A program made the translations under genes and the position numbers. Source: a virus. Taken from it: a DNA stretch of 25,883 nt. The stretch is taken from positions 1 through 25,883 of IMG/VR virus record IMGVR_UViG_3300010151_000136; one strand, 5' to 3'. A model generated the notes under the pieces. It ran no database searches, was not told the origin of the DNA, and worked only from the letters and a program-made list of their open reading frames with translations. Positions 1-8,363 of the stretch are shown piece by piece. Every line of letters starts with the position of its first letter. The stretch's first letter is position 1.

Positions 1-751
1 AATCACCAACAAGCATACTTGCTCCTGTGGTTGTGTCCATAGCCTCTAATTCTGTTGCACTTGCTACAATTTTGTATAGGGAAGTAATGTTATTTTGTAC
101 TCCTGCTAATGGTGCTGGTCCAGCAGCATCCATTGATTCAAGAGGCATTAACAACATATGGTTAATTGCTTCTGCGTGGGTAACTCCAACCTCTTCTCTG
201 TATGCAGCCATAATGTCTCCAATTCCATCATCAATCTTTGCCATTGCAGCAGCCAATTCTGAAATTTCGAATTGATGAGCAATAGTTTTTGGACTGACAT
301 ATAGTGTTTCATACAATGGTGCAATTGGGCTTAATGCTGCGGCAACAGCAGTTGTAAATGCAGCGTTTTCTGACACACCACCAATTACACCGTCTGTTGT
401 TGAACTGTGGCCTGTACCACCAACAGTAGACCATGTATCACCAGTTCCACCCAATGCTCTTTCTACCAAGACACGCCATCCACTTGAGGACCACGGTTTC
501 TTAGGCATCATAGCAAAAGCATTAATTTCACGATTTAGCATAGACCATACTTTCTGACCATAAATCAGATTGTATAGATTTGCATTTTGTCCGGTTGCTG
601 GATTTGCACCACCAACACCTGTTATTAAGCCATGGTCACCATGAATACCGGAAGTAATTCCAGCACTTTTCATAATTCCATATCCGCTAAAATCACCATA
701 TGTGGCTCGCTCTAAGTCTTCAATTGTTCTTATTTGATTTAATCCTGTCAT
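1..751 (-). CDS. Major capsid protein, HK97-fold (C-terminus beyond window)
   Basis: This gene encodes the likely shell protein of the virus head. It starts with ATG at 751, preceded by a strong ribosome site (AAGGTGA, five bases before the start), and stays open for 250 codons to the left edge, so the C-terminus is missing. The N-terminal part is helical and charged, followed by a Gly/Thr/Ser-rich stretch, a segment with YGQKVWSMLNREINAF, and a Trp-rich turn near PKKPWSSSGWRVL. This order resembles the N-arm and E-loop region of HK97-fold capsid proteins of archaeal and bacterial tailed viruses. Its place directly after the protease-scaffold gene is the classical order protease, scaffold, capsid. 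The assignment rests on composition, position and fold-like pattern, not on a database hit. An alternative is another abundant virion protein, which the position makes less likely. Confidence 0.8.
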   Translation of the reverse strand, partial: MTGLNQIRTIEDLERATYGDFSGYGIMKSAGITSGIHGDHGLITGVGGANPATGQNANLYNLIYGQKVWSMLNREINAFAMMPKKPWSSSGWRVLVERALGGTGDTWSTVGGTGHSSTTDGVIGGVSENAAFTTAVAAALSPIAPLYETLYVSPKTIAHQFEISELAAAMAKIDDGIGDIMAAYREEVGVTHAEAINHMLLMPLESMDAAGPAPLAGVQNNITSLYKIVASATELEAMDTTTGASMLVGD

Positions 752-773
752 TTTATTCACCTTCTATTAAAAT

Positions 774-793
774 CTTTGAATTTGAATTCAAAG
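774..793. repeat. Perfect inverted repeat between scaffold stop and capsid gene
   Basis: A 7-base perfect inverted repeat (CTTTGAA/TTCAAAG) with a 6-base spacer covers the protease-scaffold stop codon and the start of the short intergenic gap. The spacer with the right arm also forms a 12-base palindrome (TTTGAATTCAAA, 781-792), so two pairings compete. It could be an RNA processing or attenuation site, or a protein-binding site, that sets capsid protein level apart from protease-scaffold level. The function is inferred from position only. Confidence 0.4.
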
Positions 794-1483
794 GGATTTA
801 ACCTCCCTTACTAATTCATTTACCTCTTCCCATGATAACTCATGAAGATTATTCATCTTCAATAGCATATCTTCGGATAGAGAGGGAGCAGTATTAACTG
901 ATTCAACCTGCTTTGTGATTATATCATTATTACTCTCAAGAGACTTGCGTAATTCTGAAAATTCATTCTTTAGAGCATCTACTTCAGCACTTGCATCATA
1001 CTTTGACTTTGCTACTTTATCAGCCTCAACAATCAATTCTGATTTATATCGAGTCTCGAATTGCTCCTTGATAACATCATATGCTCTCTCTTCTTCCTTT
1101 TCAGCCTTAAATTGCTCATAGGCTTTAGCAAGGTTTTCCTCGCTTAGGTCAAGAGTTGAAACTTCATCGCTCTTTCGAGCAATAAAATCGCTGAACTCGG
1201 AATCATATCTTCCGACTAATGCACCATCAATTCTATTCTGTCCTGTTGGGTTATGTCCATATACTACTGATTCAGCCTTTGCCTCTTCATCCGTAGCCAT
1301 CATTTCTTCAGAATCAACATCTTCAACAGGTGCTTCGACAGGTGCTTCATCTTCATATCCCATCTTTTCTGCTTCTGCATCATCTTCATCTTCTTTAACA
1401 ACCATATTGTCATTCACTTGATTTCTCAATTGATTAACAATGTCGTTAAACTCTTCTAACGCTTTATTTATTTCGTTTGTCAT
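788..1483 (-). CDS. Probable separate scaffold protein from internal start
   Basis: Within the protease gene an in-frame ATG at 1483 (residue 186 of the long product) is preceded by AAAGGTGATAAA, as good a ribosome site as those of real gene starts in this window, such as the capsid gene. Initiation here gives a 231-residue product with the acidic region and long charged helices but without the protease domain. Phage lambda uses the same arrangement: Nu3 scaffold is made in frame from the 3' part of the C protease gene. The protease domain ends just before this point, so the start falls on the domain border. Production of the short form is inferred. Confidence 0.6.
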   Translation of the reverse strand: MTNEINKALEEFNDIVNQLRNQVNDNMVVKEDEDDAEAEKMGYEDEAPVEAPVEDVDSEEMMATDEEAKAESVVYGHNPTGQNRIDGALVGRYDSEFSDFIARKSDEVSTLDLSEENLAKAYEQFKAEKEEERAYDVIKEQFETRYKSELIVEADKVAKSKYDASAEVDALKNEFSELRKSLESNNDIITKQVESVNTAPSLSEDMLLKMNNLHELSWEEVNELVREVKSL

Positions 1484-2038
1484 TTTATCACCTTTATTTT
1501 TATTTTCTTTTACAATTTCAAATTTTGCTTCAGGGTTTATTCCTTCTTCACATATAGTTACTTCATGGAGTTCCAATTTATCTATTTCTTTGTATGTACC
1601 AATATCGGGGTCATATCTATTTGCTTTATGCATGGCTTGACCACCAATACTAAATGAACGTAATTTACCTCTCCTAATATCTCTTGATACTTCTTTAGCC
1701 TTTTCAATATCGCCACGCATCTTAATTACTACAAAGAATCCGGTTTCATCACAGCCTGTCTTTAATACATTACCTTTTGTATCAGTCCAATTATCTATAA
1801 CTTCCCCTACTTGAACATTTGAATGAGTAATCATGACGTTTTTATAATCACCCTTCATGAAATCTGTTGATGCTTCTCTTAATGCTTCTAATGTAATAAG
1901 GTCATTTTGTTTATCTAATACATCAACGGAAGCATATCCAGCAATAATTAATGGTTCATTATTCTTACTTTTTAATATGACTAATTCGGAACCTGCGCCT
2001 AAATGAGATGGTCTTAATTGTGTAGCCAAGACTGTCAT
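788..2038 (-). CDS. HK97-type prohead protease fused to scaffold domain
   Basis: The protein (416 residues from the ATG; a GTG directly before it is an alternative start) has two parts. Residues 1-180 match the HK97 prohead protease pattern (peptidase families S78/U35): IAGYASVDVLDKQNDLI near 32-48, the likely catalytic His in MITHSNVQVGEV (H72), the likely catalytic Ser in LRSFSIGG (S128 or S130), and the closing LHEVTICEEGINPEAKFE strand near 157-174. Residues 186-416 are acidic, then strongly helical and coiled-coil-like, as expected of an assembly scaffold. The protease matures the head by cutting scaffold and capsid protein after assembly. A TATA box 28 bases before the start suggests its own, leaderless transcript. 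An internal ribosome site (see 788-1483) probably also yields the scaffold alone. The last residues contain LSWEEVNELV, echoed at the end of the 5425-5655 product. Confidence 0.85.
   Translation of the reverse strand: MTVLATQLRPSHLGAGSELVILKSKNNEPLIIAGYASVDVLDKQNDLITLEALREASTDFMKGDYKNVMITHSNVQVGEVIDNWTDTKGNVLKTGCDETGFFVVIKMRGDIEKAKEVSRDIRRGKLRSFSIGGQAMHKANRYDPDIGTYKEIDKLELHEVTICEEGINPEAKFEIVKENKNKGDKMTNEINKALEEFNDIVNQLRNQVNDNMVVKEDEDDAEAEKMGYEDEAPVEAPVEDVDSEEMMATDEEAKAESVVYGHNPTGQNRIDGALVGRYDSEFSDFIARKSDEVSTLDLSEENLAKAYEQFKAEKEEERAYDVIKEQFETRYKSELIVEADKVAKSKYDASAEVDALKNEFSELRKSLESNNDIITKQVESVNTAPSLSEDMLLKMNNLHELSWEEVNELVREVKSL
1484..1496 (-). promoter_or_regulatory. Internal ribosome binding site for scaffold
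   Basis: AAAGGTGATAAA lies directly before the in-frame ATG at 1483. GGTGA complements the 3' end of archaeal 16S rRNA and sits four bases before the start. The same element with similar spacing precedes the capsid gene (752-762) and the gene starting at 5423, which supports real use. Confidence 0.6.
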
Positions 2039-2039
2039 C

Positions 2040-2072
2040 ACTATATATTTGTGTTAAATGACTATATAAAGG
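2040..2072 (-). promoter_or_regulatory. Archaeal TATA promoter, leaderless start of protease-scaffold
   Basis: The short gap between ligase and protease holds TTTATATA (2063-2070) on the coding strand. Its centre is about 28 bases before the protease ATG at 2038. Archaeal TATA boxes lie about 26-27 bases before transcription start, so the transcript would begin at about 2040, on the start codon. The gene has no ribosome site in front of it, unlike most others here, which fits a leaderless mRNA. The TFB-recognition element upstream is not obvious. Confidence 0.55.
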
Positions 2073-2082
2073 TAATCTATAT

Positions 2083-4824
2083 TTAATTGGAATATGTAAT
2101 AGATTTATGTTTATCTGCTTCAATATTCCACATATCTTCATCACTTGACTCATCCGTTGGTTTCGTTTCATATCCTGTCCATGCAACCCATTTATTTTCA
2201 TCATCAATAGGTACTACTCTAAAATGAAATTTACCATTGTACATTTTACCATCTAGTAAATATTCATGATAGCCATCTCGTTGTGCTCCTAATTCTAATT
2301 CTCCTTTATCGACTAATTTATGAGTGTCGGGTTTTTTATCTAATTGAGCAAGAAATTTATCTGCCTTTCCAAATAATTTGTATAAATCTGAAGGGCTATC
2401 TTGTTCTATTCTCCATGTAAAGTTTCTATCTTTAATTTTATACATGAAATTTAAATCTCCATCTTCTCTTTTCCATAATTCATATTTGTAATTTTCTATT
2501 TTAATGATACTTTTTAATGTAGTTTTATCATCATAAGAAAACATCTTATTATTATATATGATTCCGTAGGCTTTACCCTTATCTTTAATATATCCTATGA
2601 TAGCATTCTTTTCTATGTCTTTACTATCAGAACTAAATATTCTTCTAACGATATTAGGATGTTTTTCTTTCATTATTTTAACCATATCTTCTTCTCTAAT
2701 ATCATTTTCCATAACTTCTTGTTGAGCAGCCGTCATAAAAACCCCATTATCTTTAATATATTGTTGTTTCAATTCTTCTTTCCATATGTCAATATCTAAT
2801 ATAGCATTTTTAGCCATTAAGTTATTTTCATAAAAGCCTGATAAAATAAAACCATCTGTATCTATCGAAGTATTTAATGTTGCATTACCGTGTATTCCAT
2901 CCGTTATTGTATAAGATTTAGTTAATACTTCAATTGAATAATCTGATGCTGATTTCTTATTATCCTTTGATAAGAATTCTAAAGTGATAATTTTCTCAGG
3001 TTCTTCAACCTCAGGTTTTTCTATTACTTTAGCACTGTAAATTGAGAATCCGGAAGATGTCTTTTTTACTTCATCAACCTTAACTCTTATAATTTTACCT
3101 TTGGAAGATTTAATTTTTGTATTGAGGGCTTTACCCACTGATAAGTATTTAGCACCATCTAATTCTACTAATGGTTTATATTCTGTATCAGTCATAATTG
3201 GTCCTGCACCTAAAGTATAACTGTATGTGTTATTTTTATTCGTTCTAACATCTAATATAATTAAATCAAGGTCAACGAATTTTTTCCATTTAATCCATTT
3301 TGGATTTTTCTTCTTTCCTATGATATATGAAGATTTGGCATCTTTAATTATGACACCTTCAGATGTTGGATTTTTCATAATGGCTTTAGCGTAGTCTTCT
3401 ATTTCTTCTAATGAATCTGCAAAGCGTGTATCTCTTTTGGTAGGAAATTGTAAATATTCATCTGAATGTGTGGAGAATGTACCCATTAATTTATTCAACC
3501 TTTCTTCTAATTTTTGAGGGCCAATATCTTCTTTTTCTAATCTCATTATATCAAAGACGTGAACCTTTAATTTATAATCTTTAGATTGATTATCAGCATT
3601 TATGTATGATATTGTATCTGCTCTATGAAGTGGTTCATCTCCATTATATAGAACTGCTTCAGCGTCTAAAATACAATCGGGAAATTTATCATTTTTAAGT
3701 ATTTTAATTTGCTTATCGAATTTTCCTGTAATGTCTCTATTGTTATAGGAATATATTTTGATAGTATCAGTTTTATGAATTTGTATTCTCATACCATCAT
3801 ATTTTTCTTGCACTACCCATTCGCCTGTGAATCCCTTTAATTCTTTCATATCGTCAATTTCAAATATGCGATACATGGGTTTGTTAGGGAGAATAAAATT
3901 ATTTTTTGTACCTTTATCTTCTTTAGATATGTCAGATTTTAAAATATATTCTGCCCCATAATTTGTTTTTCTTCTAATGTATTTATCACTATAAGTATAT
4001 GTGAGTCTTTTTCCTGCCCATTCATATATTTTTTTTATTGAAATATGCCACGGTAATTCATATAATTTTTCAAATTCAGCAGTTATCTCTCTAATGCTTA
4101 TTACTTCTTTTTCTGCATCAACATACTTGTCAACAAGTTCTCTTAATAAATCTCTATATTTTTTTTGAGAGGCTTTCCTACCTTTCAATATCTTTTTAGA
4201 TTCAACCAATTCATTCCATTCTTGAGGTGTATGTTCTGTTGTAAATACCTTGTACAGTAATTGACGTGCTGCATTTAATTTACTTTTCAATCTTTTAATA
4301 TCAAAATCTTCACCGTAATTTTCATCTAACCATTCATAGATTTCTTTATCAGTTAAATCCAATCCAACATATCCTTCTGTGAAGTTATCCTCTTCATCTG
4401 TATGTTGTTTCCAAGATTCTAATGCTCCACGACCAACCCTATATGCCCAATGTAAAAACATAGCATATACTATTTTATCCTTAACTAAGGTTTCTAATAA
4501 TTTATCCCCATATTTTTTTCTAAATGGGTCTTTTGAAAATGACGAATCTTGTTGTATTTCTTTAACATTCTCATAAATCCTTTTTGCTTTAGCACCTTGA
4601 GGGTCTAATGCATTCTTATCAAATAGTAAAGTTTCAGAAAGTTTATCCCTTAATAAATCACCTACATTAGAAGGACTATCCCATTTGAGTCTAACATCTT
4701 CTACAACAGAAGCCCATTCATCTTTATAATCTTTAGGTCGCTCTCTTGCACTAAGATATGCTACTCTAACTTTATCATAAAGGGTTCTTAAATCCCTCGA
4801 AATAGGGTCTGACCTTTTAGGCAA
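2083..4824 (-). CDS. lig: Large ATP-dependent DNA ligase with extra N- and C-terminal domains
   Basis: The enzyme seals nicks in DNA using ATP and a lysine-AMP intermediate. All core motifs are readable in the 913-residue product: motif I EKYDGMR with nucleophile K341, motif Ia YSYNNRDIT (358-366), motif III CILDAEAV (384-391), motif IIIa VFDIM (about 423-427), motif IV SEGVIIKD (488-495) and motif V KWIKWKK (509-515), then an OB-fold-like region to about 620. This is the archaeal/eukaryal ligase type. The roughly 310 N-terminal residues are helical and charged and could be a diverged DNA-binding domain. The about 290 C-terminal residues are unusual and end with a compact segment YHEYLLDGKMYNGKFHFR (about 852-869) that looks like a separate small beta domain. 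Translation starts at TTG behind AGGTGATAA. It lies inside the head-assembly genes rather than with replication genes. Confidence 0.9.
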   Translation of the reverse strand: MPKRSDPISRDLRTLYDKVRVAYLSARERPKDYKDEWASVVEDVRLKWDSPSNVGDLLRDKLSETLLFDKNALDPQGAKAKRIYENVKEIQQDSSFSKDPFRKKYGDKLLETLVKDKIVYAMFLHWAYRVGRGALESWKQHTDEEDNFTEGYVGLDLTDKEIYEWLDENYGEDFDIKRLKSKLNAARQLLYKVFTTEHTPQEWNELVESKKILKGRKASQKKYRDLLRELVDKYVDAEKEVISIREITAEFEKLYELPWHISIKKIYEWAGKRLTYTYSDKYIRRKTNYGAEYILKSDISKEDKGTKNNFILPNKPMYRIFEIDDMKELKGFTGEWVVQEKYDGMRIQIHKTDTIKIYSYNNRDITGKFDKQIKILKNDKFPDCILDAEAVLYNGDEPLHRADTISYINADNQSKDYKLKVHVFDIMRLEKEDIGPQKLEERLNKLMGTFSTHSDEYLQFPTKRDTRFADSLEEIEDYAKAIMKNPTSEGVIIKDAKSSYIIGKKKNPKWIKWKKFVDLDLIILDVRTNKNNTYSYTLGAGPIMTDTEYKPLVELDGAKYLSVGKALNTKIKSSKGKIIRVKVDEVKKTSSGFSIYSAKVIEKPEVEEPEKIITLEFLSKDNKKSASDYSIEVLTKSYTITDGIHGNATLNTSIDTDGFILSGFYENNLMAKNAILDIDIWKEELKQQYIKDNGVFMTAAQQEVMENDIREEDMVKIMKEKHPNIVRRIFSSDSKDIEKNAIIGYIKDKGKAYGIIYNNKMFSYDDKTTLKSIIKIENYKYELWKREDGDLNFMYKIKDRNFTWRIEQDSPSDLYKLFGKADKFLAQLDKKPDTHKLVDKGELELGAQRDGYHEYLLDGKMYNGKFHFRVVPIDDENKWVAWTGYETKPTDESSDEDMWNIEADKHKSITYSN

Positions 4825-4832
4825 ATTATCAC

Positions 4833-5423
4833 CTATTGTGGTCTAACATCCATTGGTTTTAAAACTTCAGAACTTGGAACTCTTGTAGTAGTCAAATATT
4901 TCTTTAGTTTTTTAACAGCATCTTCTAAGGTACTCAATAATTCTTTTCCTTCACTTGTTGACATAGGATTCATAGCCTTTTCCATTCCTTCTACTTCATC
5001 ATCATCAGGTTTTAATGTATCTTTTACTGCTGCCCCTGTTAAAGCACCTGTTTCACCTACTGTTAATATAGGCCATAATTTTTCTTCATCTTCTTTCTCT
5101 AAAAGAGAACCAGTATAATTTCTGGTAAAATTACCAACCTTAGGAGCCTTAGTTACTTTTTCCTTATTAGGTTTAGCAGCACCTCTTGGAATTGCTTTAT
5201 TACCTAATGAAGAATCATCTGTGAACATTGTTCCACCAACATCTACTTTCTTTGAAGTAGGATTTTTAATTGTAGGCTTCTTTTCAAAATCAATAGGACT
5301 TCCTAAATGATTAGAAATATGTCCCAATAATTCTCTTATAGCAGTTAACGCTGCAGTTACTCTTCTTTCAGAATCACCCATATTTTCTGTTGGGAAATCC
5401 ATATTTATTCCTTCTTCTACCAT
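4833..5423 (-). CDS. Unknown 196-residue protein of the head module
   Basis: I do not recognise this protein. The start is the ATG at 5423 because it follows GGTGAATAAA, a good ribosome site; an in-frame GTG further upstream lacks one. Residues 15-40 form an amphipathic helix, the middle is Lys/Pro/Thr-rich and probably disordered, and residues about 150-180 form a second Lys/Glu-rich helix. The gene sits between the 76-residue protein and the ligase gene, inside the portal-to-capsid operon, so a small structural or assembly role is likely but unproven. No membrane segment, zinc site or enzyme motif is visible. Confidence 0.7.
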   Translation of the reverse strand: MVEEGINMDFPTENMGDSERRVTAALTAIRELLGHISNHLGSPIDFEKKPTIKNPTSKKVDVGGTMFTDDSSLGNKAIPRGAAKPNKEKVTKAPKVGNFTRNYTGSLLEKEDEEKLWPILTVGETGALTGAAVKDTLKPDDDEVEGMEKAMNPMSTSEGKELLSTLEDAVKKLKKYLTTTRVPSSEVLKPMDVRPQ

Positions 5424-5424
5424 T

Positions 5425-5655
5425 TTATTCACCACTTAATTTTACTACTAATTCATCTATTTCTGACCAATCCATTTTAGCAATTGTATCTGAGTTAGGT
5501 ACACTACCTACATCTGCACTAATTCTCGGTACTATTCCTTCTACTTTAATTAGACCTGCCTTTAATAATACATTATCTGCATTAAAAACAGTTGTTTCTA
5601 ATCGCTTTACTCGGTCTACTAATTCTTTCATTAACATTATTAATTCTTCACTCAT
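5425..5655 (-). CDS. Small coiled-coil protein with C-terminal W-E-L-V motif
   Basis: This 76-residue protein has an N-terminal coiled-coil (residues 1-30, heptad-like Leu/Val spacing in KELVDRVKRLETTV), a short hydrophobic middle, and a C-terminus containing MDWSEIDELVVKL. That tail resembles the C-terminus of the protease-scaffold protein (LSWEEVNELVREV). Shared C-terminal helices in head-assembly proteins may bind the same partner, for example the capsid protein or portal; this is inference. The start overlaps the stop of the preceding 829-residue gene in an ATGA, typical of coupled translation. No family is recognised. Confidence 0.75.
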   Translation of the reverse strand: MSEELIMLMKELVDRVKRLETTVFNADNVLLKAGLIKVEGIVPRISADVGSVPNSDTIAKMDWSEIDELVVKLSGE

Positions 5656-8141
5656 TTGTTATCACCTGTTTTAGGATATATTAATTCTCGAAGACCTCGA
5701 TACAAATTTTCATAATCCTTACGTAATCTTGTTGCAAGTTTGACTACTTTAAGGTTTTTGTCTTCATATCGCAATATCTTCTTATTTAATTTCTTATCGC
5801 CCTTGACCACACCTAAAGTTTTTAGCACCTTTATCAATTCTTCTAATTTAAGAAAATCATGTCCAAAATATTCTGTTGGGTCAGCAACGTTTAAAATTGT
5901 TTTTAATTTCTTTTTCTGTTTTGCATTTAAGGATTCTAATATAAGACCTACATCTTCCTTAAAAATAATATCATCAGATTCATTTATCATATCAAGTAGA
6001 GTTTCTAATGACTTTTTAACTCTTTCACCCTTTTCGTTATATCCGATAATACTATCAATTTCTTCTTGAGATTTACCATCTTCAGATAATTTTTTTCTCC
6101 ATTCTGTTTCGGACAATTTTGAATGTTTAGGTACTCTTGTTCCATCAGGTCTGCTACCTACTTTCATATCAACTTCTTTATCTGTACCTCTTTGAGGAAA
6201 TTCATATTCTCCCTTATACGGTTCATCAATGTCAGCATCAGCAGGTTCAAGTCGTTCTCTTAATTCTTGAAATTTTGAACCTGCAATTTGAGAAGTAGAA
6301 CCGAATTTATCAGAAGCCACAGGCTTGCGTTGTGGGCCTCTTCTACTTACTGGTTTTTCTGTTGAAACTGATTTTGGTTGTTTAAGATATTCTATTTTTC
6401 CTTCTTCCTCTTCAATAGTTTTAAGTAAATCTACTAAAATACTTCCGCCCCTTTTTCTTCTATTTATTTTTAAATGATTTTCGAGAATAAAATGTGCATA
6501 AGTTTTATTGGTATTAGGAACCTCTTCTTGTAATTGGTTAATAATAACATCTTCTGCTTTTTGTAATTGTTGTTTTGTTTTACCTTTTTTATCGGAACTA
6601 ACTTTATTACCTTGTGCAATATTAAATACTGTAGTAATAATAGAACTTCTTAAACCTCTTGGTATTTGATTTATTGCTCTCTTATAATTTCTAATAATAT
6701 TATCAAAAGATACTTCTCCAGTATTAGGGTTAAGAATTACACCTTTATTTATTGCATTTACTAGTTTAGGTAAAACTTTATTGGAGAAATCAAATAACAC
6801 CATTATTTCATCTGTTGCTATTTCTACGAAGCCGGTGATAACTGCATTTTTCCACCCCTGTAAGAAATAGGGAAAATCTTCAATATTATCTCCTACTTCA
6901 TTCCATATACCCATCATAGTTACTAAAGTATTGGAAGGTTCAGGCAACTTTGGTTGTTTTCTTTTAACTTGACTTATAATTTCATCTTTATTTTCACTAT
7001 TTCTAAAATTAGGAATAGTCATTTCAGGTTCTATTTCTTGAATTCTATATTCTGCATAATCACTTAAAAGAGGGTCATTAAGCCAACGTTCTTGAGATAA
7101 ATCCATCGGAGCATCCTCTTTTAAAAATTCTACCCCTTTTCTTGTTATTTTACTATTATCGTTAGTAAAATTTCCCCATCTTATAGTATGTAAACCTGTT
7201 TTTGATATTTTAGTACCTTTTACCTTCCCCTTTTTATTATTTGGTTTAGAACCTAAAGTTGCACCAATAGCCCTTGCTTCTAAATAAGTTGCTGTTCTAC
7301 CCGCAGTAGAAATTCTTTTTCTTTCTTCTTCAGCAAACTCTTCTTTCATAGTTTCAAGAATTGTAGTTAGTGCTTTTTTATCATCTTCTTCTACAATCTT
7401 TTCATTAATGAATCTCTCTAATCTTTTTATAGAATCTTTTTTATTGCGGTCATTTAAATTACCTACCAAGTTTAATAATTCAAATAATTTAGCACTGTTA
7501 GTCGAATGCGCCCACTGAGTAAATAAATTTTCTGTTTTAGGCATAGTAGATAATTGTTCTTTCCAATCCTTTTCTCTTTGTTTAAGATGTTTCTGCCTTT
7601 TCACTTTTTCTGCTTCATCCCTTTCTTTTCTTTTTTCAGGAGAAATTAATTTCATTGGTGATGCAGATATTTTATAATCATTATATACTTTTAATAAATA
7701 TTTATCGGTTTCGTTAGGATATTTTTTCCTTAATACTTCTAATAAAATATCAATAGATTTTTTTTCCTTTTTAGGAATTGGTTCATCCTTTATCCATTGT
7801 TTTATTGCTTCATTTATCAATTTTTCTCTTTCTGCTTTTTCCTTATTGTAATATTCTGAAGGGTTTTCTCCACTACCTGCGGACTTCCAATTATCTTTTT
7901 TCCATTTACTCATTTTATTATCAATTACTTCTTTATATTTATTAGGTAAAAAAGATTTAGTCCTATTATGTAATAATCGCTTTTGATGATTAATTTTATA
8001 ACGTACTTCATCTGAAATATTTCTATATTCTTTATTTGAAATATCTACCGCCTTTAATAAATTAGTTCCTTTGATAACTAAAGGAATAATTCGACGTATA
8101 AGGCTATTAGAATAAGCCTGTATTAAAACGGTAGAGTTCAT
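5652..8141 (-). CDS. Large unknown protein (829 residues), probable virion component
   Basis: I do not recognise this protein. The ATG at 8141 gives 829 residues. The sequence is mostly helical and very rich in Lys and Glu. Residues 60-300 look like long charged helices, a more globular hydrophobic patch lies around GIWNEVGDNIEDFPYF (near residue 415), a proline- and arginine-rich probably disordered linker follows (about 600-660), and another charged helical block ends the protein. Its place two genes after the portal is where tailed viruses often keep head-completion or ejected proteins. No MuF, peptidase or lysin motif could be found. Size and position argue for a virion protein, but that is inference. 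Confidence 0.75.
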   Translation of the reverse strand: MNSTVLIQAYSNSLIRRIIPLVIKGTNLLKAVDISNKEYRNISDEVRYKINHQKRLLHNRTKSFLPNKYKEVIDNKMSKWKKDNWKSAGSGENPSEYYNKEKAEREKLINEAIKQWIKDEPIPKKEKKSIDILLEVLRKKYPNETDKYLLKVYNDYKISASPMKLISPEKRKERDEAEKVKRQKHLKQREKDWKEQLSTMPKTENLFTQWAHSTNSAKLFELLNLVGNLNDRNKKDSIKRLERFINEKIVEEDDKKALTTILETMKEEFAEEERKRISTAGRTATYLEARAIGATLGSKPNNKKGKVKGTKISKTGLHTIRWGNFTNDNSKITRKGVEFLKEDAPMDLSQERWLNDPLLSDYAEYRIQEIEPEMTIPNFRNSENKDEIISQVKRKQPKLPEPSNTLVTMMGIWNEVGDNIEDFPYFLQGWKNAVITGFVEIATDEIMVLFDFSNKVLPKLVNAINKGVILNPNTGEVSFDNIIRNYKRAINQIPRGLRSSIITTVFNIAQGNKVSSDKKGKTKQQLQKAEDVIINQLQEEVPNTNKTYAHFILENHLKINRRKRGGSILVDLLKTIEEEEGKIEYLKQPKSVSTEKPVSRRGPQRKPVASDKFGSTSQIAGSKFQELRERLEPADADIDEPYKGEYEFPQRGTDKEVDMKVGSRPDGTRVPKHSKLSETEWRKKLSEDGKSQEEIDSIIGYNEKGERVKKSLETLLDMINESDDIIFKEDVGLILESLNAKQKKKLKTILNVADPTEYFGHDFLKLEELIKVLKTLGVVKGDKKLNKKILRYEDKNLKVVKLATRLRKDYENLYRGLRELIYPKTGDNK

Positions 8142-8143
8142 TC

Positions 8144-8362
8144 TCAAACTTCCTTCATCTTTTTATTAAATTTAGGTCCACCTGTAATATATCCGGGAAC
8201 TTTATCTTCTATTGTTTTTGATGGTTCTGATTCTTCAGGTACTCCTGCTGGAACCATATTCTGTGTTTTCTTTACTTCCTTTACAGGTTTATTAACGGTT
8301 TTCTGTAAATCTTCTATTTGCTGTTTTGCTGCTTCTAATCTTCTTTTTATTATATCTTTCAT
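8144..8362 (-). CDS. Small charged helical protein after portal
   Basis: This is a 72-residue protein whose ATG lies one base beyond the portal stop (TAAAATG). The first 40 residues form a Lys/Glu/Gln helix likely to be coiled-coil (IIKRRLEAAKQQIEDLQK), the remainder is Pro/Gly/Ser-rich and probably flexible. It could be a portal-associated or scaffold-like factor by position. No known family is recognised. A longer reading from upstream start codons would overlap the portal gene and is not supported by a ribosome site. Confidence 0.65.
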   Translation of the reverse strand: MKDIIKRRLEAAKQQIEDLQKTVNKPVKEVKKTQNMVPAGVPEESEPSKTIEDKVPGYITGGPKFNKKMKEV

Positions 8363-8363
8363 T

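Noticed and set aside
27-275. Plus-strand frame within the left-edge region
   Set aside because: It is the antisense of the major capsid gene and has no ribosome site; all other plus-strand frames are likewise opposite longer minus-strand genes.
1965-2207. Minus-strand frame across the ligase-protease border
   Set aside because: It overlaps the ligase end and the protease start in another frame and would cover the promoter; its composition is low-complexity.
5652-8141. MuF-like head morphogenesis protein
   Set aside because: The position after the portal fits, but no MuF-type motif or conserved His/Asp pattern is visible.
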